Source: Petrolisthes cinctipes (lineage: Eukaryota; Arthropoda; Malacostraca; Decapoda; Porcellanidae). From it: a stretch of DNA of 64,000 nt. The stretch lies in assembly GCA_033782935.1 (NCBI GenBank), contig JAWQEG010000516.1, forward strand, positions 744,001 through 808,000, given 5' to 3'. Position numbers and translations under genes: made by a program. How positions within the stretch are numbered: position 1 is the first letter of the stretch; each line of letters begins with the position of its first letter. The notes under the pieces were generated by a model. That model was not told the DNA's origin, made no database searches, and saw only the letters and a list, made by a program, of their open reading frames with translations. Below, in pieces: positions 24,701 to 36,718 of the stretch.

Positions 24701-27700
24701 CGAGTTTGGGCACCCACAATATCGATTTTGAGCATGTTTTGAGCCTGTATTTTTAAAATACTCTAACACGGAGTAGACACGTACAGATCGCTTCTGGGAC
24801 CCAAATAAATCGAATTTTCGGTTGTTCTGAGCCTGAATTTGAGATTTGAACAGGTACAGAAGATGCATGCACATATCGACTTCGGGCACCTAAAATATCG
24901 ATTTTGAGCATGTTTTGGGCCTGTATTTTGAAAATACTCAAACACGGTGTAGACATGTACAGATCGCTTCTGGGACACAAAAATATCGGTTATTTGGGTG
25001 TTTTGAGCCTGAATTTGAGATATAAACGGGTACAGAAGATGCATGCACATATCGACTTTTCACACCTAAAATATCATTTTTGAGCATGTTTTAAGCCTGT
25101 ATTTTAAAAACATTCTAGCACTGAGTAGGCATGTACAGATCGCTTAAGGGACCTAAAAATATCGAATTTTTGGAGTTTTGAGCCTGAATTTGATATATAA
25201 ACGGGTACAGAAGATGCATGCACATATCGACTTTTTGCACTTAAAATATCGATTTTGAGCATGTTTTGGGTCTGTATCTTGAAAACATTCTAGCAAGGAG
25301 TAGGCATGTACAGATCGCTTCTGGGACCCAAAAATATCGAATTTTCTGGTGTTTTGAACCAGAATTAGGGATATACACGGGTACAGAAGATGCATACACA
25401 TATTGACTTTAGGCACATAAAATATCGATTTTCAGCATGTTTTGGGCCTGTATTTTAAAAACACTCTAACACTGAGTAGACACGTACAGATCGCTTCTGG
25501 GACCCAAATAAATCGAATTTTCGGGTGTTCTGAGCCAGAATTTGTGATATGAACGGGTATAGAAGATGCATGCACATATCGACTCTGGGCACCCAAAATA
25601 TCGATTTTGAGAATGTTTTGAGCCTGTATTTTTAAAATACTCTAACACGGAGTAGACACGTACAGATTGCTTCTGGGACCCAAATAAATCGAATTTTCGG
25701 TTGTTCTGAGCCTGAATTTGAGATATGAACAGGTACAGAAGATGCATGCACATATCGACTTCGGGCACCTAAAATATCGATTTTGAGCATGTTTTGGGCC
25801 TGTATTTTGAAAATACTCAAACACGGTGTAGACATGTACAGATCACTTCTGGGACACAAAAATATCGATTTTTTGGGTGTTTTGAGCCTGAATTTGAGAT
25901 ATAAACGGGTACAGAAGATGCATGCACATATCGACTTTGGCACCCAAAATATCGATTTTTAGTATGTTTTGGGCGTATAATTTGAAAATATTCTAGCACT
26001 AAGTAGGCATGTACAGATCGCTTCTGGGACCCAAAAATATCGAATTTTCGGGTGTTTTGAGCCAGGAATTGGGATATAACCGGGTACAGAGGATGCATGC
26101 ACATATCGACTTTTTGCATCTAAAATATCGATTTTGAGCATGTTTTGGGTCTGTATCTTGAAAAAATTCTAGCAAGGAGTAGGTATGTACAGATCGCTTC
26201 TGGGACCCAAAATTATCGAATTTTCGGGTGTTTTGAACCTGAATTTGGGATATAGACGGATACAGAAGATGAATGCACATATCGACTTTTTGGACCTAAA
26301 AAATCGATTTTGAGCATGTTTTGGGCCTGTATTTTGAAAATACTCTAACACGGAGTATGCATGTACACATTGCTTTTGGGACCCAAAAATATCGAATATT
26401 CGGGTGTTTTGACTCTGAATTTGAGATATAAACGGGTACAGAATATGCATGCACATATCGACTTCGGGCACCTAAAATATCGATTTTGAGCATGTTTTGT
26501 GCCTGTATTTAAAAAAAATACTCTAACACGGAGTATGCATGTACAGATCGCTTCTGGGACACTAAAATATCGATTTTTTGGGTGTTTTGAGCCTGAATTT
26601 GAGATATAAACGGGTACAGAAGATGCATGCACATATCGACTTTTCACACCTAAAATATCATTTTTGAGCATGTTTTAAGCCTGTATTTTAAAAACATTCT
26701 AGCACTGAGTAGGCATGTGCAGATCGCTTAAGGGACCTAAAAATATCGAATTTATGGAGTTTTGAGCCTGAATTTGAGATATAAACGGGTACAGAAGATG
26801 CATGCACATATCGACTTTTGCACTTAAAATATCGATTTTGAGCATGTTTTGGGTCTGTATCTTGAAAACATTCTAGCAAGGAGTAGGCATGTACAGATCG
26901 CATCTGGGACCCAAAAATATCGAATTTTCTGGTGTTTTGAACCTGAATTAGGGATATACACGGGTACAGAAGATGCATGCACATATCGACTTCGGGCACC
27001 TAAAATATTGATTGTAAGCATGTTTTGGGCCTGTATTTAGAAAATACTCTAACACGGTGTAGACATCTACAGATCGTTTCTGGGACACAAAAATATCGAT
27101 TTTTTTGCTGTTTTGAGCCTGAATTTGAGATATAAACGGGTACAGAAGATGCATGCACATATCGACTTTGGCACCCAAAATATCGATTTTTAGTATGTTT
27201 TGGGCGTATAATTTGAAAATATTCTAGCACTGAGTAGGCATGTACACATCAGTTCTGGGACCCAAAAATATCGAATTTTCGGGTGTTTTGAGCCAGAAAT
27301 TGGGATATAACCAGGTACAGAGGATGCATGCACATATAGACTTCGGGCACCTAAAATATCGATTTTGAGCATGTTTTGGGTCTGTATCTTGAAAAAATTC
27401 TTGCAAGGAGTAGGCATGTACAGATCGCTTCGGGGACCCAAAAATATCGAATTTTCGGGTGTTTTGAGCCTGAATTTGAGATATAAACGGGTACAGAATA
27501 TACATGCACATATCGACTTTGGGCACCTAAAATATCGATTTTGAGCATGTTTTGGGCCTGTATTTAAAAAAAATACTCCAACACGGAGTATGCATGTACA
27601 GATCGCTTCTGGGACACAAAAATATCGATTTTTTGGGTGTTTTGAGCCTGAATTTGAGATATAAACGGGTACAGAAGATGCATGCACATATCGACTTTTC

Positions 27701-29159
27701 ACACCTAAAATATCATTTTTGAGCATGTTTTAAGCCTATATTTTAAAAACATTCTAGCACTGAGTAGGCATGTGCAGATCGCTTAAGGGACCTAATAATA
27801 TCGAATTTATGGAGTTTTGAGCCTGAATTTGAGATATAAACGGGTACAGAAGATGCATGCACATATCGACTTTTTGCACTTAAAATATCGATTTTGAGCA
27901 TGTTTTGGGTCTGTATCATGAAAACATTCTAGCAAGGAGTAGGCATGTACAGATCGCATCTGGGACCCCAAAATATCGAATTTTCTGGTGTTTTGAACCT
28001 GAATTAGGGATATACACGGGTACAGAAGATGCATACACATATAGACTTTGGGAAAATAAAATATCGATTTTCAGCATGTTTTGGGCCTGTATTTTAAAAA
28101 CACTCTAACACGGAGTATGCACGTACAGATCGCTTCTGGGACCCAAATAAATCGAATTTTCGGGTGTTCTGAGCCTGAATTTGTGATATGAACGGGTACA
28201 GAAGATGCATGCACATATCGACTATGGGCACCTAAAACATCGATTTTGAGCATGTTTTGGGCCTGTAATTTAAAAATACTATAACACGGTGTAGACATGT
28301 ACAGATCGCTTCTGGGACACAAAAATATCGATGTTTTGGGTGTTTTGAGCCAGAATTTGAGATATAAACGGGTACAGAAGATGCATGCACATATCGACTT
28401 TGGCAACCAAAATATCGAGTTTTAGTATGTTTTGGGCGTATAATTTGAAAATATTCTAGCACTGAGTAGGCATGTACAGATCGCTTCTGGAACCCAAAAA
28501 TATCGAATTTTCGGGGGTTTTGAGCCAGAATTTGGGATATAACCGGGTACAGAGGATGCATATACATATCGACTTTTTGTACCTAAAATATCGATTTTAA
28601 GCATGTTTTGGGTCTGTAACTTGAAAACATTCTAAGAAGGAGTAGGCATGTACAGGTCGCTTCTGGGACCCAAAAATATCGAATTTTCTGGTGTTTTGAA
28701 CCTGAATTTGGGATATAGACGGGTACAGAAGATGCATACACATATTGACTTTGGGCACCTAAAATATCGATTTTGAGCATGTTTTGGGTCTGTATCATGA
28801 AATCTTTCTAGCAAGAAGTAGGCATGTACAGATTGCTTCTGGGACTCAAAAATATCGAATTTTCGAGTGTTTTGAACCTGAATTTGGGATATAGACGGGT
28901 ACAGAAGATGCATACACATATTGACTTTGGGCAGCTATAATATCGATTTACAGCATGTTTTAGGCCTGTATTTTAAAAATACTCTAACACGGAGTATGCA
29001 TGTACAGATGGCTTTTGGGACCCAAAAATATCGAATATTCGGGCGTTTTGAGTCTGAATTTGAGATATAAACGGGTACAGAAGATGCATGCACATATCGA
29101 CTTGGGGCACCCAAAATATCGATTTTGAGAATGTTTTGAGCCTGTATTTTGAAAATACT
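24701..29159 (+). repeat. Mosaic satellite block
   Basis: About 25 monomers without one dominant HOR. Pieces can be traced: 24,750-24,990 resembles 25,630-25,870 (offset 879, five monomers); ~26,470-26,950 resembles ~27,530-28,010 (offset about 1,055, six monomers), both with the eight-A run (26,508 and 27,564); 25,050-26,490 recurs near 33,840-35,110 and 40,520-41,700; 28,060-28,560 resembles 11,190-11,450 joined to 13,980-14,140. No gene or non-satellite sequence is seen. Confidence 0.75.
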
Positions 29160-30039
29160 CTAACACGGAGTAGACACGTACAGATCGCTTCTGGGACCCA
29201 AATAGATCGAATTTTCGGTTGTTCTGAGCCTGAATTTGAGTTATGAACAGGTACAGAAGATGCATACACATATCGACTTCGGGCACCTAAAATATCGATT
29301 TTGAGCATGTTTTGGGCCTGTATTTTGAAAATACTTAAACACGGTATAGACATGTACAGATCGCTTCTGGGACACAAAAATATCGATTTTTTGGGTGTTT
29401 TGAGCCTGAATTTGAGTTATAAACGGGTACAGAAGATGCATGCACATATCGACTTTGGCACCCAAAATATCGATTTTTAGTATGTTTTGGACGTATAATT
29501 TGAAAATATTCTAGCACTGAGTAGGCATGTACACATCGCTTCTGGGACCCAAAAATATCGAATTTTCGGGTGTTTTGAGCCAGAAATTGGGATATAACCG
29601 GGTACAGATGATGCATGCACATATCGACTTTTTGCACCTAAAATATCGATTTCTAGCATGTTTTGGGTCTGTATCTTGAAAAAATTCTAGCAAGGAGTAG
29701 GTATGTACAGATCGCTTCTGGGACCCAAAATTATCGAATTTTCGGGTGTTTTGAACCTGAATTTCGGATATAGACGGATACAGAAGATTCATGCACATAT
29801 CGACTTTGGGCACCTAAAATATCGATTTTGAGCTTGTTTTGGGCCTGTATTTTAAAAATACTCTAACACGGAGTAGGCATGTACAGATCGCTTCGGGGAC
29901 CCAAAAATATCGAATTTTCGGGTGTTTTGAGCCTGAATTTGAGATATAAACGGGTACAGAAGATGCATGCACATATCGACTTGGGGCACCCAAAATATCG
30001 ATTTTGAGCATGTTTTGAGCCTGTATTTTGAAAAATACT
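29160..30039 (+). repeat. 5-monomer partial HOR unit (880 bp)
   Basis: Recurs at +880 in the next unit, where the match continues to ~30,855. Shared marks are TTGAGTTATAAACGGG (~29,412 and ~30,292) and GAAGATTCATGCACATATC (~29,784 and ~30,664). One extra A (GAAAAATACTC near 30,030) shifts the offset from 879 to 880. It looks like the first half of the following 10-monomer unit duplicated on its own. Confidence 0.8.
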
Positions 30040-31797
30040 CTAACACGGAGTAGACACGTACAGATCGCTTCTGGGACCCAAATAGATCGAATTTTCGGTT
30101 GTTTTGAGCCTGAATTTGAGATATGAACAGGTACAGAAGATGCATACACATATCGACTTCGGGCACCTAAAATATCGATTTTGAGCATGTTTTGGGCCTG
30201 TATTTTGAAAATACTTAAACACGGTATAGACATGTACAGATCGCTTCTGGGACACAAAAATATCGATTTTTTGGGTGTTTTGAGCCTGAATTTGAGTTAT
30301 AAACGGGTACAGAAGATGCATGCACATATCGACTTTGGCACCCAAAATATCGATTTATAGTATTTTTTGGGCGTATAATTTGAAAATATTCTAGCACTGA
30401 GTAGGCATGTACACATCGCTTCTGGGACCCAAAAATATCGAATTTTCGGGTGTTTTGAGCCAGAAATTGGGATATAACCGGGTATAGAGGATGCATGCAC
30501 ATATCGACTTTTTGCACCTAAAATATCGATTTCTAGCATGTTTTGGGTCTGTATCTTGAAAAAATTCTAGCAAGGAGTAGGTATGTACAGATCGCTTCTG
30601 GGACCCAAAATTATCGAATTTTCGGGTGTTTTGAACCTGAATTTCGGATATAGACGGATACAGAAGATTCATGCACATATCGACTTTGGGCACCTAAAAT
30701 ATCGATTTTGAGCATGTTTTGGGCCTGTATTTTAAAAATACTCTAACACGGAGTAGGCATGTACAGATCGCTTCGGGGACCCAAAAATATCGAATTTTCG
30801 GGTGTTTTGAGCCTGAATTTGAGATATAAACGGGTACAGAAGATGCATGCACATTTCGACTTTTTGCACCTAAAATATCGATTTTGAGCATGTTTTGGGT
30901 CTGTATCTTGAAAACATTCTAGAAAGAAGTAGGCATGTACAGATTGCTTCTGGGACCCAAAAATTTCGAATTTTCGAGTGTTTTGAACCTGAATTTGGGA
31001 TATAGACGGGTACAGAAGATGCATACACATATTGACTTTGGGCACCTAAAATATCGATTTTCAGCATGTTTTGGGCCTGTATTTTGAAAATACTCTAACA
31101 CGGAGTATACATGTACAGATCGCTTCTGGGACACAAAAATATCGATTTTTTGGGTGTTTTGAGCCTGAATTTGAGATATAAACGGGTACAGAAGATGCAT
31201 GCACATATCGACTTTTCACACCTAAAATATCGATTTATAGCATGTTTTAAGCCTGTATTTTAAAAACATTTTAGCACTGAATAGGCATGTGCAGATCGCT
31301 TAAGGGACCCAAAAGTATCGAATTTTCGGAGTTTTGAGCCTGAATTTGAGATATAAACGGGTACAGAAGATGCATTCACATATCGACTTTTTGCACTTAA
31401 AATATCGATTTTGAGCATGTTTTGGGTCTGTATCTTGAAAACATTCTAGCAAGGAGTAGGCATGTACAGATCGCTTCTGGGACCCAAAAATATCGAATTT
31501 TCTGGTGTTTTGAACCTGAATTTGGGATGTAGACGGGTACAGAAGATGCATACACATATTGACTTTGGGCAGCTAAAATAACGATTTACAGCATGTTTTA
31601 GGCCTGTATTTTAAAAATACTCTAACACGGAGTATGCATGTACAGATGGCTTTTGGGACCCAAAAATATCGAATATTCGGGTGTTTTGAGTCTGAATTTG
31701 AGATATAAACGGGTACAGAAGATGCATGCACATATCGAGTTTGGGCACCCACAATATCGATTTTGAGCATGTTTTGAGCCTGTATTTTTAAAATACT
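30040..31797 (+). repeat. 10-monomer HOR unit (1,758 bp)
   Basis: Recurs at +1,758 for its first part (30,040-31,080 with 31,798-32,840) and at +1,933 for the rest (31,090-31,790 with 33,020-33,720), because the next unit has one more monomer. Includes the CTTAAGGGACCCAAAAG subtype (~31,300) and the GATGTAGACGGG mark typical of the 12-monomer HOR, so it borrows from that pool. Confidence 0.8.
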
Positions 31798-33730
31798 CTA
31801 ACACGGAGTAGACACGTACAGATCGCTTCTGGGACCCAAATAAATCGAATTTTCGATTGTTCTGAGCCTGAATTTGAGATATGAACAGGTACAGAAGATG
31901 CATGCACATATCGACTTCGGGCACCTGAAATATCGATTTTGAGCATGTTTTGGGCCTGTATTTTGAAAATACTTAAACACGGTATAGACATGTACAGATC
32001 GCTTCTGGGACACAAAAATATCGATTTTTTGGGTGTTTTGAGCCTGAATTTGAGATATAAACGGGTACAGAAGATGCATGCACATATCGACTTTGGCACC
32101 CAAAATATCGATTTTTAGTATGTTTTGGGCGTATAATTTGAAAATATTCTAGCACTGAGTAGGCATGTAATGATCGCTTCTGGGACCCAAAAATATCGAA
32201 TTTTCGGGTGTTTTGACCCAGAAATTGGGATATAACCGGGTACAGAGGATGCATGCACATATCGACTTTTTGCACCTAAAATAACGATTTCTAGCATGTT
32301 TTGGGTCTGTATTATGAAAAAGTTCTAGCAAGGAGTAGGTATGTACAGATCGCTTCTGGGACCCAAAATTATCGAATTTTCGGGTGTTTTGAACCTGAAT
32401 TTCGGATATAGACGGATACAGTAGATTCATGCACATATCGACTTTTTGCACCTAAAATATCGATTTTGAGCATGTTTTGGGCCTGTATTTTGAAAATACT
32501 CTAACACGGAGTAGGCATGTACAGATCGCTTCTGGGACCCAAAAATATCGAATTTTCGGGTGTTTTGAGCCTGAATTTGAGATATAAACGGGTACAGAAG
32601 ATGCATGCACATTTCGACTTTTTGCACCTAAAATATCGATTTTGAGCATGTTTTGGACCTGTATCTTGAAAACATCTAGCAAGAAGTAGGCATGTACAGA
32701 TTGCTTCTGGGACACAAAAATATCGAATTTTCGAGTGTTTTGAACCTGAATTTGGGATATAGACGGGTACAGAAGATGTATACTCATATTGACTTTGGGC
32801 ACCTAAAATATCGATTTTCAGCATGTTTTGGGCCTGTATTTTGAAAATACATTAACACTGAGTAGGCATGTACAGATCGCTTCTGGGACCCAAAAATGTC
32901 GACTTTTCGGGTGTTTTGAGCCTGAATTTGAGATATAAACGGGTACAGAAGATGCATGCACATATCGACTTTGGGCACCTAAAATATCGATTTTGAGTAT
33001 GTTTTGGGCCTGTATTTTGAAAATACTCTAACACGGAGTATGCATGTACAGATCGCTTCTGGGACACAAAAATATCGATTTTTTGGGTGTTTTGAGCCTG
33101 AATTTGAGATATAAACGGGTACAGAAGATGCATGCACATATCGACTTTTCACACCTAAAATATCGATTTATAGCATGTTTTAGGCCTGTATTTTAAAAAC
33201 ATTTTAGCACTGAATAGGCATGTGCAGATCGCTTAAGGGACCCAAAAGTATCGAATTTTCGGAGTTTTGAGCCTGAATTTGAGATATAAACGGGTACAGA
33301 AGATGCATGCACATATCGACTTTTTGCACCTAAAATATCGATTTTGAGCATGTTTTGGGTCTGTATCTTGAAAACATTCTAGCAAGAAGTAGGCATGTAC
33401 AGATCGCTTCTGGGACCCAAAAATATCGAATTTTCTGGTGTTTTGAACCTGAATTTGGGATATAGACGGGTACAGAAGATGCATACACATATTGACTTTG
33501 GGCAGCTAAAATATCGATTTACAGCATGTTTTAGGTCTGTATTTTAAAAATACTCTAACATGGAGTATGCATGTACAGATGGCTTTTGGGACCCAAAAAT
33601 ATCGAATATTCCGGTGTTTTGAGTCTGAATTTGAGATATAAACGGGTACAGAAGATGCATGCACATATCGACTTTGGGCACCCACAATATCGATTTTGAG
33701 CATGTTTTGAGCCTGTATTTTAAAAACACT
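31798..33730 (+). repeat. 11-monomer HOR unit (1,933 bp)
   Basis: Same order as the previous unit plus one monomer near 32,840-33,015 (ATACATTAACACTGAG subtype). The second half of this unit is found again at 39,530-40,230 (offset 6,504), including CTCTAACATGGAGTATG (~33,553 and ~40,057), a rare mark. It also has a one-base deletion in AACATCTAGC (~32,670), where most monomers read AACATTCTAGC. Confidence 0.78.
32885..33060 (+). repeat. Representative monomer showing two 88-bp halves
   Basis: This monomer is exactly 176 bases and splits into half A (32,885-32,972, starting GGGACCC) and half B (32,973-33,060, starting GGGCACC). Aligned without gaps, 59 of 88 positions are identical by hand count. 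The best-matching stretches are AAAAT-TCG near the start, TGTTTTGRGCCTG in the middle and ATGCATG-AC plus A-ATCG near the end. The least similar stretch is around half positions 48-67, where A has GATATAAACGGGTAC and B has AAAATACTCTAACACGG. The simplest reading is that an ancestral ~88-bp repeat dimerised, the halves diverged, and the dimer became the unit of later amplification. Confidence 0.9.
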
Positions 33731-34784
33731 CTAACACTGAGTAGACACGTACAGATCGCTTCTGGGACACAAAAATATCGATTTTTTGGGTGTTTTGAGC
33801 CTGAATTTGAGATATAAATGGGTACAGAAGATGCATGCACATATCGACTTTTCACACCTAAAATATCATTTTTGAGCATGTTTTAAGCCTGTATTTTAAA
33901 AACATTCTAGCACTGAGTAGGCATGTGCAGATCGCTTAAGGGACCTAAAAATATCGAATTTTTGGAGTTTTGAGCCTGAATTTGATATATAAACGGGTAC
34001 AGAAGATGCATGCACATATCGACTTTTTGCACTTAAAATATCGATTTTGAGCATGTTTTGGGTCTGTATCTTGAAAACATTCTAGCAAGGAGTAGGCATG
34101 TACAGATCGCTTCTGGGACCCAAAAATATCGAATTTTCTGGTGTTTTGAACCAGAATTAGGGATATACACGGGTACAGAAGATGCATACACATATTGACT
34201 TTAGGCACATAAAATATCGATTTTGAGCATGTTTTGGGCCTGTATTTTAAAAACACTCTAACACTGAGTAGACACGTACAGATCGCTTTTGGGGCCCAAA
34301 TAAATCGAATTTTCGGGTGTTCTGAGCCAGAATTTGTGATATGAACGGGTATAGAAGATGCATGCACATATCGACTTCGGGCACCTAAAATATCGATTTT
34401 GAGCATGTTTTGGGCCTGTATTTTGAAAATACTCAAACACGGTGTAGACATGTACAGATCACTTCTGGGACACAAAAATATCGATTTTTTGGGTGTTTTG
34501 AGCCTGAATTTGAGATATAAACGGGTACAGAAGATGCATGCACATATCGACTTTGGCACCCAAAATATCGATATTTAGTATGTTTTGGGCGTATAATTTG
34601 AAAATATTCTAGCACTGAGTAGGCATGTACACATCGCTTCTGGGACCCAAAAATATCGAATTTTCGGGTGTTTTGAGCCAGAAATTGGGATATAACCGGG
34701 TACAGAAGATGTATGCACATATCGACTTTTTGCATCTAAAATATCGATTTTGAGCATGTTTTGGGTCTGTATCTTGAAAAAATT
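33731..34784 (+). repeat. Mosaic block shared with 25 kb and 40.5 kb
   Basis: Six monomers matching 25,050-25,590 (offset 8,792) and then 25,760-26,170 (offset 8,616). The change of offset by 176 shows that one whole monomer present at 25.6 kb is missing here. The same segment at 40,520-41,640 keeps that monomer. Marks shared by all three: TTTGATATATAAACGGG (~25,189; ~33,981; ~40,662) and GGGTATAGAAGATGC (~25,554; ~34,346; ~41,027). Confidence 0.78.
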
Positions 34785-36718
34785 CTAGCAAGGAGTAGGT
34801 ATGTACAGATCGCTTCTGGGACCCAAAATTATCGAATTTTCGGGTGTTTTGAACCTGAATTTGGGATATAGACGGATACAGAAGATGCAATCCCATATCG
34901 ACTTTTTGGACCTAAAATATCGATTTTGAGCATGTTTTGGGCCTGTATTTTGAAAATACTCTAACACGGAGTATGCATGTACACATTGCTTTTGGGACCC
35001 AAAAATATCGAATATTCGGGTGTTTTGACTCTGAATTTGAGATATAAACGGGTACAGAAGATGCAAGCACATATCGACTTTGGGCACCCAAAATATCGAT
35101 TTTGAGCATATTTTGGACCTGTATTTTTAAAATACTCTAACACTGAGTAGACACGTACAGATCGCTTCTGGAACCCAAATAAATCGAATTTTAGGGTGTT
35201 CTGAGCTTGAATTTGAGATATGAACGGATACAGAAGATGCATGCACATATTGACTTTGGGCACCCAAAATATCGATTTTGAGCATGTTTTGGGCCTGTAT
35301 TTTGAAAATACTATAGCACGGTGTAGACATGTACAGATCGCTTCTGGGACAGAAAAATATCGATTTTTTGGGTGTTTGGAGCCTGAATTTGAGATATAAA
35401 CGGGTACAGAAAATGAATGCACATATCGACCTTGGCACCCAAAATATCGATTTTTAGTATGTTTTGGGCGTATAATTTGAAAATATTCTAGCACTGAGTA
35501 AGCATGTACAGATCGCTTCTGGGACACAAATATATCGAATTTTCTGGTGTTTTGAACCAGAATTAGGGATATACACGGGTACAGAAGATACATACACATA
35601 TTGACTTTGGGCACATAAAATATCGATTTTCAGCATGTTTTGGGCCTGTATTTTAAAAACACTCTAACACGGAATATGCACGTACAGATCGCTTCTGGGA
35701 TCCAAAAATATTGAATTTTCGGGTGTTTTGAGCCTGAATTTGAGATATAAACGGGTACAGAAGATGCATGCACATATCGACTTTGGGCACCCAAAATATC
35801 GATTTTCAGCATGTTTTGGGCCTGAATTTTTAAAATACTCTAACACTGAGTAGACACGTACAGATCGCTTCTAGGACCCAAATAAATCGAATTTTCGGGT
35901 GTTCTGAGCCTGAATTTGATATATAAACGGGTACAGAAGATGCATGCACATTTCGACTTTTTGCACCTAAAATATCGATTTTGAGTATATTTTGGGTCTG
36001 TATCTTGAAAACATTCTAGCAAGAAGTAGGCATGTACAGATTGCTTCTGGGACCCAAAAATATCGAATTTTTGAGTGTTTTGAATCTAAATTTGGGATAT
36101 AGACGGGTACAGAAGATGCATACACATATTGACTTTGGGAAGCTAAAATATCGATTTTCAGCATGTTTTAGACCTGTATTTTGAAAATACTCTAAAAAAG
36201 AGTATGCATGTACACATTGCTTTTGAGACCCAAAAATATCGAATTTTCGGGTGTTTTGAACCTGAATTTGGGGTATAGACGGATACAGAAGATGCATGCA
36301 CATATCGACTTTTTGGACCCAAAATATCGATTTTGAGCATGTTTTGGGCCTGTATTTTTAAAGTACTCTAACACTGAGTAGACACGTACAGATCGCTTCT
36401 GGAACCCAAATAAATCGAATTTTCGGGGGTTCTGAGCCTGAATTTGAGATATGAACAGGTACAGAAGATGCATGCACATATCGACTTCGGGCACCTAAAA
36501 TATCGATTTTGAGCATGTTTTGGGCCTGTATTTTGAAAATACTCAAACACGGTGTAGACATGTACAGATCTCTTCTGGGACACAAAAATATCGATTTTTT
36601 GGGTGTTTTGAGCCTGAATTTGAGATATAAACGGGTACAGAAGATGCATGCACATATCGACTTTGGCACCCAAAATATCGATTTTTAGTATGTTTTGGGC
36701 GTATAATTTGAAAATATT
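34785..36718 (+). repeat. 11-monomer HOR unit (1,934 bp)
   Basis: First of three head-to-tail units. Bases 34,785-35,640 match 36,719-37,570 at +1,934, and 35,930-36,718 match 37,688-38,476 at +1,758; the ~35,640-35,930 part contains the extra monomer. Marks: GTACACATTGCTTTTGGG, GACTCTGAATTTG (~35,028), GAGTATATTTTGGG (~35,984) and the strong hairpin variant at 36,187-36,205. Confidence 0.82.
36187..36205. repeat. Perfect 7-bp inverted repeat (strong hairpin variant)
   Basis: ATACTCT, five A, then AGAGTAT: a perfect 7-bp stem with a 5-base loop. Ordinary monomers have a weaker version, TACTC-TAACACG-GAGTA (5-6 bp stem, 7-base loop). The strong form is also at 37,945-37,963, 43,572-43,590, 45,682-45,700, 47,617-47,635, 48,849-48,867, 49,905-49,923 and 52,192-52,210. 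I saw it only between 36 and 52.3 kb. Whether it extrudes in DNA or acts in a transcript is unknown. Confidence 0.8.

Noticed and set aside
34961..35614. Open reading frames of 60-217 codons on the minus strand, over the entire window
   Set aside because: They are translations of the same 176-bp repeat in rotating phase, differ by frame-breaking indels between copies, have no recognisable domain, and start and stop at arbitrary monomer positions. Not annotated as genes.
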